Shown here: piece by piece, positions 1-11,700 of the stretch | How the letters are laid out: every line of letters begins with the position of its first letter | Numbering within the stretch: the stretch's first letter is position 1 | NCBI GenBank assembly: GCA_001247695.2 | Contig: LGRX02025851.1 | Coordinates: 1-64,000 of the forward strand | Source of the DNA: Cymbomonas tetramitiformis | Lineage: Eukaryota; Chlorophyta; Pyramimonadophyceae; Pyramimonadales; Pyramimonadaceae | Direction: 5' to 3' | DNA: 64,000 nucleotides | Made by a program: the position numbers and the translations under genes | The notes under the pieces: model-generated | What the model saw: only the letters and a program-made list of their open reading frames with translations | The model's database searches: none | What the model was told of the DNA's origin: nothing

Positions 1-824
1 CCCAGTTCTGGTGCGGTGGCGTCAGGTGCCTCTTTAGCCTACCTGTTGGTGAGACCCTGGGAGGAGGAGTTTGAGAACCCCACCGACGAATGCCTTCCTT
101 GGGAACAACGTGGAATGACGAGAGAGGGCGAGGTCACATATGTCACTACCCTCGCTGCACTTGATACTCGGCCAGTACGGATATTGGTATTGTTCAGTGG
201 ACCAGGCTCCGTGGAAAAGGAGTTTGCCCGCTGCTTCCCAGCCTCGAGATCGGTAACTCTGGACGCTGACCCGCTTTGGCGGCCGACTCACGTGACGGCC
301 ATTGAGAGCTGGGATTATTGGAGGTATCCCCCAGGGTACTTCGACGTGGTATGGGCAAGCCCCCTTTGTACCCAGTACAGTCAGGCCCGCACCACTGGAG
401 GTCCGCCCGATTTCGTTACAGCGGACGCGTGCGTACAACGCACCCTAGACATCATCGAGTATCTCCGTCCTCAACACTGGTTTGTGGAGAACCGATGGGC
501 CGTTACCCTGACGCCCTGCGTTTCAGGCCAGTAATGAGCCATTTACCGGCGCCCCTCACTTGCACCTACTGCATGTATGGGAAACGATACATGAAACCTA
601 CGTGTATATGGGCGAGCTCGCCTCCGCCCGAACCCTTACTGCAATGCTCTGCAGCGACTCCTTGTTCGCATCGACGTGCAACAGGGGTTCACCCTGATAC
701 TGCACAACTGGGACCGAGTGGTCATCGGAAGGGGATGCAGAAGTCACACGCAGTGTATCCAGTTCCAGAGGGTCTACTGCGGCATCTGTTCCAGCACTTG
801 ACTTTTGGAGGCACAGGAAAGTAA
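1..824 (+). pseudogene. C5 cytosine DNA methyltransferase domain, partial, frameshifted
   Basis: The frame is open from the left edge, so the N-terminus is missing. The first frame (to about 493) shows a SAM-binding start (VLFSGPGSVEKEF), an acidic residue after a strand (TLDADP), and the catalytic-loop region WASPLCTQYSQART, where the Cys is the likely nucleophile. It is followed by WFVEN. At about 493 one base appears to be missing. The other forward frame then continues with PMGRYPDALRFRP, CMYGKRYMKP and a basic tail ending in a stop at 822-824. Motif VI therefore reads ENP, as in phage-type and many retroelement cytosine methylases, not ENV. The family transfers methyl from SAM to C5 of cytosine. 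No integrase or RT is attached inside the window, so a retroelement origin is inference from the neighbourhood. It is clearly broken. Confidence 0.6.
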
Positions 825-2600
825 ACGATGTTACGGTCATAACCCTTGGACCGAGTGCAACCGATCTATGGCAAGCGGAGTTTCGAAGGAGAAGACGAAG
901 ACTGAAGACCTGCCTTAGATATCGGTTGTGTGCGGTTGGGTGAATCCGGGATGAGCGTTGGCAGCGTGATCCTTGGTGAAGCCCTTCTGCTACGCTGATG
1001 AGCAGAGGAATCACGCGACCCCTGTACGCTATTGTATGTGTGATTATGCTTTAGTCGTGGTTTCAGGGGAAAGTCCACTCCTAACGGGGGAGAGTTGTGC
1101 CAGGAGGCACGACGTACCTGCTGAGACACCCATAGTAGGGGGGTCTGATTTCGATGAGAATAAGAGTAGCGAACTATTAGGGAAATTAGTGAGTGGATGT
1201 GACATTGCCTGAGCGAACAGTTGGGGAAAATAATATGTGAGCTCAGAGGAGAGAATAAAGAGAGGTAACAGAGTTGGTCTCTTGGACTTGGACAGCAAAT
1301 GATATAACTCTTGCTGTCTGGGTTTATGTTAAATAGTATATCTGAATATATGATATGATTCCTCAAGATAATAGAGGATAATAGTTTACTCCTGGGAATT
1401 CCCCTGGGACACAACAACTGTGACAGTGGATTAATGCATTTTACACATCTAGCGAGGGTACGATTGTTGAACTCTGGGATGTTGCCGTTTTTGCGTGAAG
1501 GGTTTTGGAACAATCGTGAAGATACAACCTTCTTATCATGCCAATTTTCGTTAGTTGCTTTATGTACACGTACAATTATAAAAAGGAGCAGGTGAACACT
1601 CGCACGGAAAATGTTCGTATTTTTCCACCCGAGGCCTGCACCAAGACTCTTGGTCAGGGCTGTCGGGGAAATTAGCCGGATTACAACATAATTGCCGCAA
1701 CCACTCTGTTAGGCAATTTCTACACCTCAATAATAACGCAGCAAAGCTGCCCGTTCTTGACTCATGCAAAACCTTATAAGGCAATTCTTACACCTCAGCA
1801 ATACTAACGCAGCGGAACCGCCCCTTCTTGACTCGCACGTAAGACTTTCCTGTCGAGTTCCGTGTTCAAAACATTCAACCACGGCTGATTACTTGGGACA
1901 AACTAGTGCTGCTCCAAAAGGTGTGTTGCACAGCTCTCCATCCTTTAGGACCTTCCCGTTTACGCGTCGTCAGTTTTAAAGATACCTTCGCATTCACGGA
2001 ATGTCAACGCGCCGGACTTGATCTTTAGCTCTGCGGTCAACTGCACATCAGGGTGCAATTGGATGTCCGTGGGCTTTGGAGAAATTTGTACGTACCGGGG
2101 CATTACACGGGTGCAACAGGCATGTGTCACGCAGAACTGGAACTTGCACTTGTGCCATTTGCCATTTGCCGCTTACCTCCCGCCTCCCTTGAACCGCCAC
2201 CCTGGGTGCACCCGCTTCCAGGATGGCTTGCTTCGGTTTATTGCATGTCGCTCGTTCATGTGCCCTTTGCGTACCACAGCCTTGCACCGCCATGGCAGCG
2301 GCACAGGATGCCGAGCGACCAGAGCCTGGAACCAGCATCAACTCGCCCTGCTGCAATCCAACGCCACCCGCACCCATCGTTGACGAAGGAGATATCTTGA
2401 TCTAAGCCAATTGATCCAGAATGTACTCCACTTCCAGGATGGTGAACCTGGCTTAGATGTAAGAAGTGTGTCCCGTAGAAAAATATGCTTCCATCAGCAC
2501 GAAGCAAATGTGCATACACCAGTGCACCGCCGTACTGCGTCCGTGCCTCCCCATCAAATCCCCCCATGATGTGCAACTGCAAGAGACGCGCTGCTTCGGA
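825..2600. other. No gene recognised, 0.8-2.6 kb
   Basis: Only short frames without family resemblance were seen. The stretch holds a small direct duplication (annotated separately) and otherwise unremarkable mixed-composition DNA. A minus-strand frame around 2440-2580 looks exon-like but could not be tied to a family. Confidence 0.4.
1706..1842. repeat. Direct duplication, two ~68-bp units
   Basis: Two adjacent diverged copies share the order: AGGCAATT, TACACCTCA, AACGCAGC, then TTCTTGACTC. The second copy begins near 1776. Copies differ by several substitutions and small indels, so the duplication is not recent. Confidence 0.7.
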
Positions 2601-3588
2601 GCTTGGGGCTCGCCGGCCTCATCAGCACCCCGAGTGTGGGTGCCGCGCTCCGCGCTCGGCGGCGGGGCATGCGTGCGCGGTGTGCCGCTCCCAGGCACGC
2701 GCATCAACCTCTGCAAGGAGGCCCGATGCGCCTGGACGCAGCCCGAGACAGCGCAGCGAGAGCCGCCGCCTCATGGCGGTGCGCCTGGCGCGCTCGCGGT
2801 GGCTGCCATCTGCCACTCGCGGCGCGCTCTCTCCCCCCCAAAAGAAAAGCGGTCCGCTCCCGGACGCTTCACTCTCGGTGGCCCTAAGGGGAGGGCGCGG
2901 GTGAGCACCTCGGTGTGCTCACCTCGTGGCGACACGCATGCAAGGGTGGACCTCCTTGCACGCGCGTGACGATGCGTCCCGTCGAGATGGGTGCACTCGC
3001 CCGGAGCTTGGGGCTCGCCGGCCTCATCAGCACCCCGAGTGTGGGTGCCGCGCTCCGCGCTCGGCGGCGGGGCATGCGTGCGCGGTGTGCCGCTCCCAGG
3101 CACGCGCATCAACCTCTGCAAGGAGGCCCGATGCGCCTGGACGCAGCCCGAGACAGCGCAGCGAGAGCTGCTGCCTCATGGCGGTGCGTCTGGCGCGCTC
3201 GCGGTGGCTGTCATCTGCCACTCGCGGCGCGCTCTCTCCTCCCCAAAAGAAAAGCGGTCCGCTCCCGGACGCTTCACTCTCGGTGGCCCTTGCTAAGGGG
3301 AGGGCACGGGTGAGCACCTCGGTGTGCTCACCTCGTGGCGACACGCATGCAAGGGTGGACCTCCTTGCACGCGCGTGACGATGCATCCCGTCGAGACGGG
3401 TGCACTCGCCCGGAGCTTGGGGCTCGCCGGCCTCATCAGCACCCCGAGTGTGGGTGCCGCGCTCCGCGCTCGGCGGCGGGGCATGCGTGCGCGGTGTGCC
3501 GCTCCCAGGCACGCGCATCAACCTCTGCAAGGAGGCCCGATGCGCCTGGACGCAGCCCGAGACAGCGCAGCGAGAGCTGCTGCCTCAT
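2601..3588. repeat. GC-rich tandem repeat, ~405-bp unit, 2.4 copies
   Basis: Copies begin with GCTTGGGGCTCGCCGG at 2601, 3005 and 3415. The first two are about 404 and 410 bp, and the third stops near 3588. There the sequence switches abruptly into a gypsy reading frame. The unit is GC-rich and open in several frames on both strands, so long open frames here are a composition effect. Copies are nearly identical, which suggests recent amplification. Confidence 0.9.
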
Positions 3589-4779
3589 GAAGGGGGCTCT
3601 ATTGCTCGTACCTGACGCCTTGTCTCGCCGACCGGACTATGTGGCCAAGTCGCCACGAGAAGGGTTGAAGGAGGCGGGGGTACTGGACGACAAATCCGAT
3701 TTGCCCAAGACTTCGCTCGCTGCGATGGACACCTTCCACATCTTCGAAGAGGGGCCCTCGAAGAGCTATCCTGCGTGGCATGCAGAGCAGCAGGCCTATC
3801 TTCACGCGGTGGACACTTTGCAGATAGCGGAGAAAGCTATGGAGGCTACCCTGGCCTTTAAAAGTCGGGGAAAGTATCTGAGACCCAAGACGCTGGACAA
3901 GCGCATCACTTCTAAAGTGAAGGGGGTATCAGATAAAGTCGCGAAGGTGAGCAGCCGCGCCGAGGACACCCAGACGACTCAGCAGAAGTCGGGTGAACCG
4001 GAACGCACATTGAGGAGGAGTACCCGCTCCCAAGTGTTGCGAGCGAAGGAGGATGTAAAAACTCCTTTGCGGGATGTCGCCTCGGAAGGGGGCGAAGTGA
4101 ACACCAAGACCAAGGTGTCCAAGCAGGGTGATACGCAGGACAGGCGTTCTGTGCCCTCCGCCCTGAAAGGGGACGTGAAGGAAGACCAGTGCTCGGAAGC
4201 GCAGGAACAGTCTGCAGAAGCTCCACTGCCATCACAGAGACAGCCAAGGAAGTCTGTACGATTCCAGGCAGTTGGCTGGCACGGCATGCGTGTGCGGCAG
4301 GAGGTATTTGACCGTATCCAGGCTAAATCCATGGCAACTTCGACGTCGACGCCTGCTGCGATGAGCATGGCAACAATCGGCGTGTCAAGCGGTTCTGGCA
4401 CAACTGCTTACAGGAGAAGTGGAGAGGGTTACATGTGTGGTGCGAACCCTCGTTCTCGGACAAACACTTGACAGTGGTGGCCTTGCTGCGTAAATACGTG
4501 CTGGAGTGGCGATGCGACCCCGAGAACACTTCTGCGGTGTTTCTACTGCCTGATATTCAGTCCAGAATGCCGCAGTGGAGATCCCTGTTCAGGCGGGCGG
4601 GAATGTGTATTGAGGAGGTGATTCCCACGCATGATGCGCAAGGTGAACCAGTGCAATTGATGGAAGGTTCCAATGGGAAACTAGTGGATTTACAGCAGCC
4701 TATGCTGGTGGTGTATGCGCCTCCATCGAAGCAGCGGGTACAAAGAGTACGTCAACCCAGATTCATCGGAGGCAACTGA
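3589..4779 (+). pseudogene. Ty3/gypsy pol fragment: end of RNase H, linker, NPPF-like domain
   Basis: The fragment opens with PDALSRRPDYV, the conserved ADALSR end of a gypsy RNase H domain. A long charged linker rich in Lys, Ser and Thr follows. Near 4360 the frame shifts by one; the other frame carries NNRRVKRFWHN and then VWCEPSFSDKHL. The latter resembles the 'cNPPFs' segment of methyltransferase-like domains found in algal retroelements; that resemblance is tentative. It ends at a stop at 4777-4779, immediately before a virus-like sequence. RT and integrase are absent. The left junction to the tandem repeat and the right junction to viral DNA both look like rearrangement or truncation points. 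Confidence 0.65.
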
Positions 4780-5063
4780 TCAGCATCAAGTTTCATCGTG
4801 CCCACGGTATATTTACCCACAATGGTTCCCTTTTTTAAATCAACTCTTGCAAATCCACCTTGACCTGAGTCGGGTATAGTACTCTCTTGTATATTAACTT
4901 GTCTATGCGCCCAACACATTGGTGACCATTTGCATGTCATATTCTTACATCGTTGTCCATTCTTTTTGATAGCGACACATCGCTCACAAGGTGTGCGTTT
5001 CATCTTAATATAACGAAAACTATAAATGTTGCCAAAACACTGATATATTATATATGTTCTCAT
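4780..5063 (-). pseudogene. Virus-like SET-domain protein, 5' fragment
   Basis: The likely start is the internal Met in MKRTPCERC. The N-terminus has paired cysteines (CERC, RCKNMTC, PMCWAH), a small zinc-binding module. It is followed by STIPDSGQGGFA and DLKKGTIVGKYT. The last two match the opening of SET domains (SxIpnaGlGvFA, then kGdvIgeYtG), which methylate lysines on proteins. The rest of the SET domain is missing because the gypsy fragment abuts at about 4780. Short SET proteins of this kind are common in large algal DNA viruses and Polinton-like viruses. AT-rich composition differs from both neighbours. Not functional as it stands. Confidence 0.55.
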
Positions 5064-5067
5064 TCTG

Positions 5068-6095
5068 TCAACAATTACCGCTTTTCAGAAATTGTTTAAT
5101 AGCCGGAATAAAATGATTCCACTTTCGTGTATGGACATATTTATCAACGATCTTATTACTTCCGGGAAGACGTACTCGAACACGTTTACCATTGGCATCC
5201 CCGCGATCGACCGAGTAGACATCGGTTTCAAAATAGGCATTCAATGCTTTACAAATAACACTTGGGTATATATTTGTACCCGTGAAGCTTATCATAAAAA
5301 AGTCTTTGAATTTTTCAATGTCCATGTCCCAATATGGATTGTTTGGTAACTCTAAGGTATCAATCGCCCCATTTTGATTAAACGAACTCCAAAGTATATG
5401 ATCTTCGTTATGGTAAAACATTTTGAATTTCCGAACAAAGTTTATCAATTTCCTATTACACAAATCCTTGGCAAAATGCTCGGGTATGTCTTCTTCAAAT
5501 TGATTTTGAAAATGATACTTTGCGATTTGTAACTTGTCTCCCATGGATGATTTATTACTATATACCAATGGATTAAGCTTTTCATGTATATCTACAATAT
5601 CGGTATTTTCTATGTTTCCATATTCAAAGTACGCCGTCGTATTGAACTCGTCCAGTTTATTCCAAACGATTTTCTTTGAGCCATTGTACATCTCAAAATT
5701 GTTATAACCACATTTTTCAAAAAAGTAACTATACACCGAGTCGTTCCTCGCGAAGTATTCCTCTTGGTATATCAAAGCGAGTTGACGATATATCGGACAA
5801 TCGGGTGCGTTATGTGGCATCGTAAATCCTTTTATCTTTTCATATTTTCTATAATAGAGGTGTAATTCATTAGTACGATATTGTCTTACTCTTCCAAGGT
5901 TTTGGGAGAAGTCTCTTGGCTCTACGGTATTTGGATCAAGGAACGCGAACTTCTTGTGAAAATGCAATCGCTCATAATTGACACCGACGGCGATCGAGAC
6001 GTTTGATATAATTAATCGTTTTGTTGACCAAACGGTATCCACATCACAGGTCGTTTGTTTATCGTTACAATGACCAGAATCGCGACAATGACATT
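5068..6095 (-). pseudogene. Virus-like replication helicase / origin-binding protein, C-terminal fragment
   Basis: An open frame of about 340 codons, cut off at the 5' side near 6093 by unrelated DNA. Near its start it has IISNVSIAVGVNYE, and 30 residues later RDFSQNLGRVRQ. This pair matches helicase motifs V and VI (GvsF... and ..D..Q..GRvR) of herpes-type origin-binding and related viral superfamily 2 helicases. The remaining ~270 residues are a Lys/Asn/Phe-rich C-terminal region with no motif I recognise. The Walker A and DExx motifs would lie upstream and are absent. It lies just upstream of the SET-like fragment on the same strand, so the two probably come from one viral insertion. The exact virus group cannot be told from this piece. 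Confidence 0.55.
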
Positions 6096-6386
6096 AATTG
6101 TCTCCCAGTGGAGGCTGTTCTAGCTTAAAAAGAAATTGTTTGGAAGAGCTGTGTCTCACCCTGTTACCATACTGGTCAATCTTTCCTGCCATAAAGATAT
6201 TGCAATTGTTCAATTGTAGCCTTGTTCACATGTGGCTCGATTTCTACGCTTCATTCACGATGCCGATGTTAGCATGGGTAAATTTCACGAGGTTTGAGCT
6301 ATTGTTACCACTTCCAGTCAATACTTCGCTAGAAAAATGTAAATATATCCCCGCATAGCTAAAATATCGCAATTTTTGCCCTTGTC

Positions 6387-6443
6387 CATGGTACCATGGT
6401 TTCCGGTACTTTACATACCGTATCTATACGGTATGTAAAGTAC
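6387..6443. other. Palindrome and near-perfect hairpin
   Basis: CCATGGTACCATGG is a perfect palindrome at about 6387-6400. It is followed at 6406-6443 by two perfect 18-bp inverted arms (starting GTACTTTACATACC) separated by only 2 bases. No gene lies beside it. Confidence 0.8.
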
Positions 6444-6551
6444 TTTTTGCAAGTCCATGCACTAATATAACCCCCAAGATGTGTCGAAAAGCATGGGTTT
6501 CCCCAAGTTGGCACGATATGCTAGCACTGACATGCGATTTTCGAATGCCTA

Positions 6552-6575
6552 TTACGGTGGGTTAACCCACCGTAA
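6552..6575. other. 24-bp perfect palindrome centred on GTTAAC
   Basis: TTACGGTGGGTT is followed directly by its reverse complement. It lies about 110 bp downstream of the 18-bp hairpin in a gene-free interval. Confidence 0.8.
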
Positions 6576-7240
6576 GGTCCGCCGAATCGAGCCATTATGG
6601 CAGCTGTCGTATCGCCTTCTATCCCACCTTCATATAGCTAGTCTATTTCAGGTTTCTCATCAGGTTATGGGGCCCTCTAACGCTTTCAATGTTCTTACAG
6701 ATTTCTGATTGCAAAATCTTGAGGATTTCTGACTTAGGCTAGCCAAATCTTACAGCCGGTATAGCTCTAGCGCATCTCCGTTGGCCCTCTCGGCCGCTGC
6801 GACCTCAAACAACAACGGCTCGACGGGGCCCAACCTCACCCATATCTGACAAGCAAACAATGAGGGAGAAAATGCGCGAGGTGGCGTGAAGTCGAGTTTC
6901 GAACTGCATTGTAAAAAATCCCATCAACCGACTATCTGACAGGCTCGAAGAAGATCGCATATATAGTCATGCTCATAAATTATGGAGCACTTTTTTATGG
7001 TTTCGAGCACGCACCCCTACACACACGGATCTTGCTTATATGCGACTGCCATGAAATCGGAATATGGAGGGAGTGTAGAAATGGCGACTACATGGTTAAA
7101 CTTCGTAGGGGGGGCGAGTCATGCAGTAGTACGCCGCCTTCCACGCCGACTATGTGTCAAGCACACATGTCTATTTTGAAGGGGTTATGCTGAGGAGGCT
7201 GAATGACGACTTTTCCCCCAAATCGGAAGTAGCTCCCAAG
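6576..7240. other. No gene recognised, 6.6-7.2 kb
   Basis: No convincing coding frame, repeat or RNA gene was seen between the palindromes and the MITE. Confidence 0.4.
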
Positions 7241-7243
7241 TGA

Positions 7244-7468
7244 TAGGGTGTCCAATTTCAAAAAAATGTCCCGGAAATCGTTTGGGGTTTTGACCCAAAG
7301 CCCAAAGCCCCCCACCCACCTTGAAAATGATCCAACAAGCCCATATAAGCCTTTTCAAAACATTTTGGCCTTCGGCCAAAGCCCAAAGCCCCCCCACCCG
7401 CCTTCGCGGGCCAAAGGCCCAAAGCCCCCCAAACGTTTTCCATTTTTTTTTTGAAATTCAACACCCTA
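7244..7468. mobile_element. MITE with TAGGGTGT termini and TGA target duplication
   Basis: The ends are inverted: TAGGGTGT..AATTTCAAAAA at the left and the complement TTTTTGAAATT..ACACCCTA at the right. A 3-bp TGA is present on both sides (7241-7243 and 7469-7471). The inside is full of short CCAAAGCCC-type repeats. The 225-bp length and lack of coding sequence make it non-autonomous. A 3-bp duplication fits PIF/Harbinger or CACTA superfamilies; I cannot choose between them. Confidence 0.65.
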
Positions 7469-7471
7469 TGA

Positions 7472-8716
7472 CGTCCTAAATCGAAAATTTGGGGACATAA
7501 AGTGGGCAGACGATAGGCATCGATAAGCCCCCTAAATGGGCTCTTTTATATTGACCCCCACAACATTTACCCAATTTCGATGAAAATGGGCTGAAATCAA
7601 TTCCGATTTTCAGAACTAAAAATATGGCAGTTTCCAGAAAATTCGCGAGTCACCTTATCGCGCGATTTTTGGGTGCCCCTCTTCATCGATGCAGGGTCCA
7701 TGGGGTGGCGGAAAGGCGAACAGGTCACTTGGCCAGTTGGGTCGCAGGTGACACCCCTACAGTGCCACTAGTCTACTTGACCACTTGAGCTGCTCGAGAC
7801 CTTGAGAATCCCTACCCAGTGACCGTCTACAAAGTTTATTGACATTGACGGTTCCGTTGCCTTATAAGAGCATATGGACCACCTCGCGCACTACCATGCA
7901 TTCTATGGAACCCTAGGTGACACGCGCGACCGACAGGTTCGCGGACAGACTTGGCAACACCAGGCCCGCTTTTCGTTGCTCTCGAATTTATGAGCAATAC
8001 GGTATGTGCCTTACAAACCATTCGCGCCATATACTATATACATACAGGAGAAGTTGTGGTTCAACATTTTCAACACCTGCACTTCCCTGCATGGACGCTT
8101 CCCCAGAAAGACGTCGTTGAGGGAGGGGGGACTTACCGAAAACGGGGGAGACTTGCCGAGAAATTCACGAATATTAATAGAAGACTAAAAATCCGACTGT
8201 TTGCATGACCCGAAACACGTCCGTTGACCGTGTGATCTGCAATTCATCAACGGATGTAAAGGCTACAATAATTATTGATGGAATTAGGACGCAGTACGTA
8301 TGATAGGAACACCACAATAGTCGACAAGAGTCGAAAGGAAGCTACGATGTCACCATCCTAGCACCATGACGTTGGCCTACCCAGGTATAATAGCAGGAGA
8401 CGACCTTGATGCCCGATCCAGTGATGACAGATGCAGATACACATACTTGTACATAGAACTGTGCATTATCCTCTGGACTGTCCCTTCCTATAAGGTTATC
8501 AAGTAATAATCACTACTGGATCAACCCTCCAAGGACTCAAAGATAAATCTGCCTCTCATCGATTGTGGGATTCGCTTCTAATCAATCCATTAATTGAAGA
8601 AGTAGTGCACTAGGCTTTGCATGCCGATTCCTTTTAAAGTCAAAGCATGCGTTGGCGTATATGCTCGAAAGTATGTTAAGCTCATAAGAATTTTCTCATG
8701 TTTTGTGAAAGCACAT
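7472..8716. other. No gene recognised, 7.5-8.7 kb
   Basis: Intergenic DNA downstream of the phosphatidylglycerophosphate synthase gene. No coding, RNA or repeat feature could be supported. Confidence 0.4.
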
Positions 8717-11700
8717 TTAGTCCATGTACTTCAAGATCGGCCCCATGTATACAGCCAATGACCACAAAGCTAAAATGGTAGAAGCAAGTAGTAACGCCAC
8801 ACCAAGATTTGCGCCCAACTCTGCTTCCCACCTCCAAGAGAGAGAGCAGTAAGAACATCTGAGCACTTACTTTCAGATTGTGATGTAGAAGCAGGTTGAA
8901 TGTCTTTAAAGAGGGCGCGAGTGAAGCTTTATCACCTTCAAACAAAAGACAGGGCGCAACCCTAAAGCTCCTTCCAGCAAGTGGCTTTCAAACATGTCAG
9001 AGAAAGAAGAGGGCGTCTAATCTACCATATTTGGATTCCAAGCCAACCTCAGCCAACCCCTGACACAAGCTCACAATTCCATGGCCGGATAAAAATGTTT
9101 CCACGTGGCTTGACTACAGGGCGAGCTTTGTTGGGGCAGAGTTACCGGGTACGAGTCCTTTGCCGCCTTCCTTGAAGAACAGCATCAGTGTCAGAGCCGC
9201 CATCTGTGTTGCAGTCTTCCACTTCCCCAGAGAGTTGACCGCCACAGCCTGCACAAACCGACCTACCTGAATGTTGAGCGCTCAAACAAAAACGAGAAAG
9301 CTGAGACGCATCGTTCCTCATTTCTATGCTTGACGTGATATGCATGGGGGCATCAAATTTCTATCTAGGCTGAAATTGTAGGGGGCAGTGCCGGCACAGG
9401 TAGTACCAGTACACCCTCATCTCCATCAAATTGCTCTCTCCAGTGACATTACTTTGCGAGCTCACAATGATTCAAGGCCAAGCACTCCGAAAACAGCCAA
9501 GTGCAGGATCAGCACCGTCAATAGACTGAAGCGCTCAGGTTGACGTTTTATCTGGGCTAGACCCTAAGACTCTGGGAACAAGGCGGTCATCCAGTGACAC
9601 TGACCTGTCAACCCTGTGAGAATCGTGAGAGCAGCTCATGCAGTCTATCGATCAGTGATGGAAAGGCTGAGATGTAACCCCTGCTCTTTATAAGGACGAA
9701 CCCGGGCAAATTACTTACTTACATAAATACCTAATCAAAGCTCGAATCCCAACGGGCGACACCAACGAAATTTCGATCTGACGACGGCCAAACGATAACG
9801 ATGACATCGCCACTTGCCAGTTCGCCAGTTTGCCACTGCATTCGCGTACGTGTGCCGCGACGCGACGCCACCCAGACGTTATGGCATGGCAGACGCGGTG
9901 TTCAGAGAGACAGAATTCGATCGTCAGAATAATAAAGCCCGGTTACTAATCGTATCGTGCCAGTGCCGTCCGATCGTAAAATGACGTCAAATATTCGGTC
10001 GCAGGCCTAGTGGAGATCTTTAGATCGACTGGCCTAGTATCAGATGTGGAAAGGCCGTGGTATATGTCTGAGAGATAATATCTGGCTTGCCTCGTGTGCC
10101 AGGTTGTTGAGGACGCAACTTCCTTGAAAGCCAACTCCAAGTTGCGCACGGCAACATGCTGCTGCGTCACGAAGGCCGCGCAAGAAACGGGCCAAACGAA
10201 GACAGGGGACCCTGCTACAAAGTGTAGATCATGGTACGGGATACCGCGGCAAGTTCGGGGACACCGCCGTAAGATCGGGGACGACACATGGGCGGCTGCG
10301 GCGAGGCAGTGGACACCACGATAAAGTAGGATACGCCGTGCCAAGTCGGAGACGCTTTGGCAAGGTAGGAGGCGCTACGGCAAGTTAGGGAACGGGGGTT
10401 ACCACTTTAGGGGACACTGCACCAAGGTCGGTTTGTTCTGCCGTGTTTCCTCCTTGCGACTGGAGCGTGTGACAGGGCTTCAGAGCCGGCCTTGCGACTG
10501 GGGCGTGTGACAGGGCTTCAGAGCCGGCCTTGCGACTGGAGTTTGTGGCAGGGCTTCAGAGCCGGCCTTGCGACTGGAGGGTGTGACAGGGCTTCAGAGA
10601 CGGCCTTGCGACTGGAGCGTGTGACAGGGCTTCAGAGCCGGCCGGAGAGCGCAGCGTACCTTATGAGCTTCCCCTCCAGCCGCGGCGGCCCACTCGCGGA
10701 GGGCGGACATGGTGATCTCCCGTGAGATGATGCACGTGGCGCACAGCGGAACAAGTGCAGGGTAGGTGGTCGCTGGGCCCACGGGTTGGATGGTGCAGAG
10801 CAAAATGAGGGTCGCCGCAACCATAAGCTGAAAGGAGTCATTCCCAGCAACTCTCAGCATTTTGTGCTATTGTGCCGTTGTTTGCATTCCCGTGCAACTG
10901 GCGTGTTGTGCTGTACCGGGACAATTATTGCGCCTTGCTTTGTGCTCGAAATAGGAGTTCCGAAATCTATGCAGCTTGATGCCCACCACGAGGCGCAGTC
11001 AATTGCATACCAAAATCGAGGCAAACTTGGCAAAGACTAAGAAACGAAGAGGCAGGGTTTGCGACTCCCCACGTAGTCAGACTTCAGGGGAAAGTGGGGA
11101 GCCAGGGCTTATGCTGGCCAAAGTAAGGCGCCTGCCCAGAAGGTTTGGGTCCTGTTCCCCTTTGTACTTTGCAAGCGGGTTTCACAGTGTAAAGAGCCTC
11201 AGCGTTTGCGAGGGCCACTGGAGTCCCGCAGATAAGTGAAAGCGTGGTGTCGCGCCCAGGCGAAGCCACGCCGTCCCGAGGGAAATCAAGAAATGATGCA
11301 TGTCAGACTCTACCTTGTCGGCAACTGGGTCTAAGAACGCTCCAAAAGCACTCGTCGAGTTCATCTGAGAGGTCCCCACCCCGCGCAAGAGTCTTTCACC
11401 ACGAGACGCACGTTTCGATTCAAAAGCAGAGATACCTCGCCGATAATACAAAACCTATAGAAACCACGAAATCTCCCTTGCAATCTCGGCCTATGATGCC
11501 TAGGATGCTCTTTGCCCGGCTCTCGGCGGGAGGTCCAGTCCTCGTAAAGTCTGCAATGGGATGTTGGGTAGGAGCTCGGGGCACCTTGCGAGCAAGATAT
11601 CCATCGAGCCAGTCCGTTATTGCGGCCACCAGGAAGATAGCGGAGCAGGTTGCTGCGGCCCAGGTGGTTTTCAAGAAATACACTGCGAAGGTCCGATGGA

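Noticed and set aside
2440..2582. Minus-strand frame (LHIMGGFDGEART.. LLRADGSIFFYGTHF) as an exon of an N-terminal Asn amidohydrolase-like gene
   Set aside because: The LHxxGGF start is suggestive and an acceptor-like TCTTGCAG precedes it, but no flanking exon or donor could be found and the rest does not match.
2603..3590. Several long open frames on both strands in the GC-rich tandem repeat
   Set aside because: They repeat with the unit, exist in many frames and match no protein; a composition effect.
7248..7464. Overlapping frames on both strands over the MITE
   Set aside because: They come from CCAAAGCCC-type low-complexity repeats within the inverted-repeat element.
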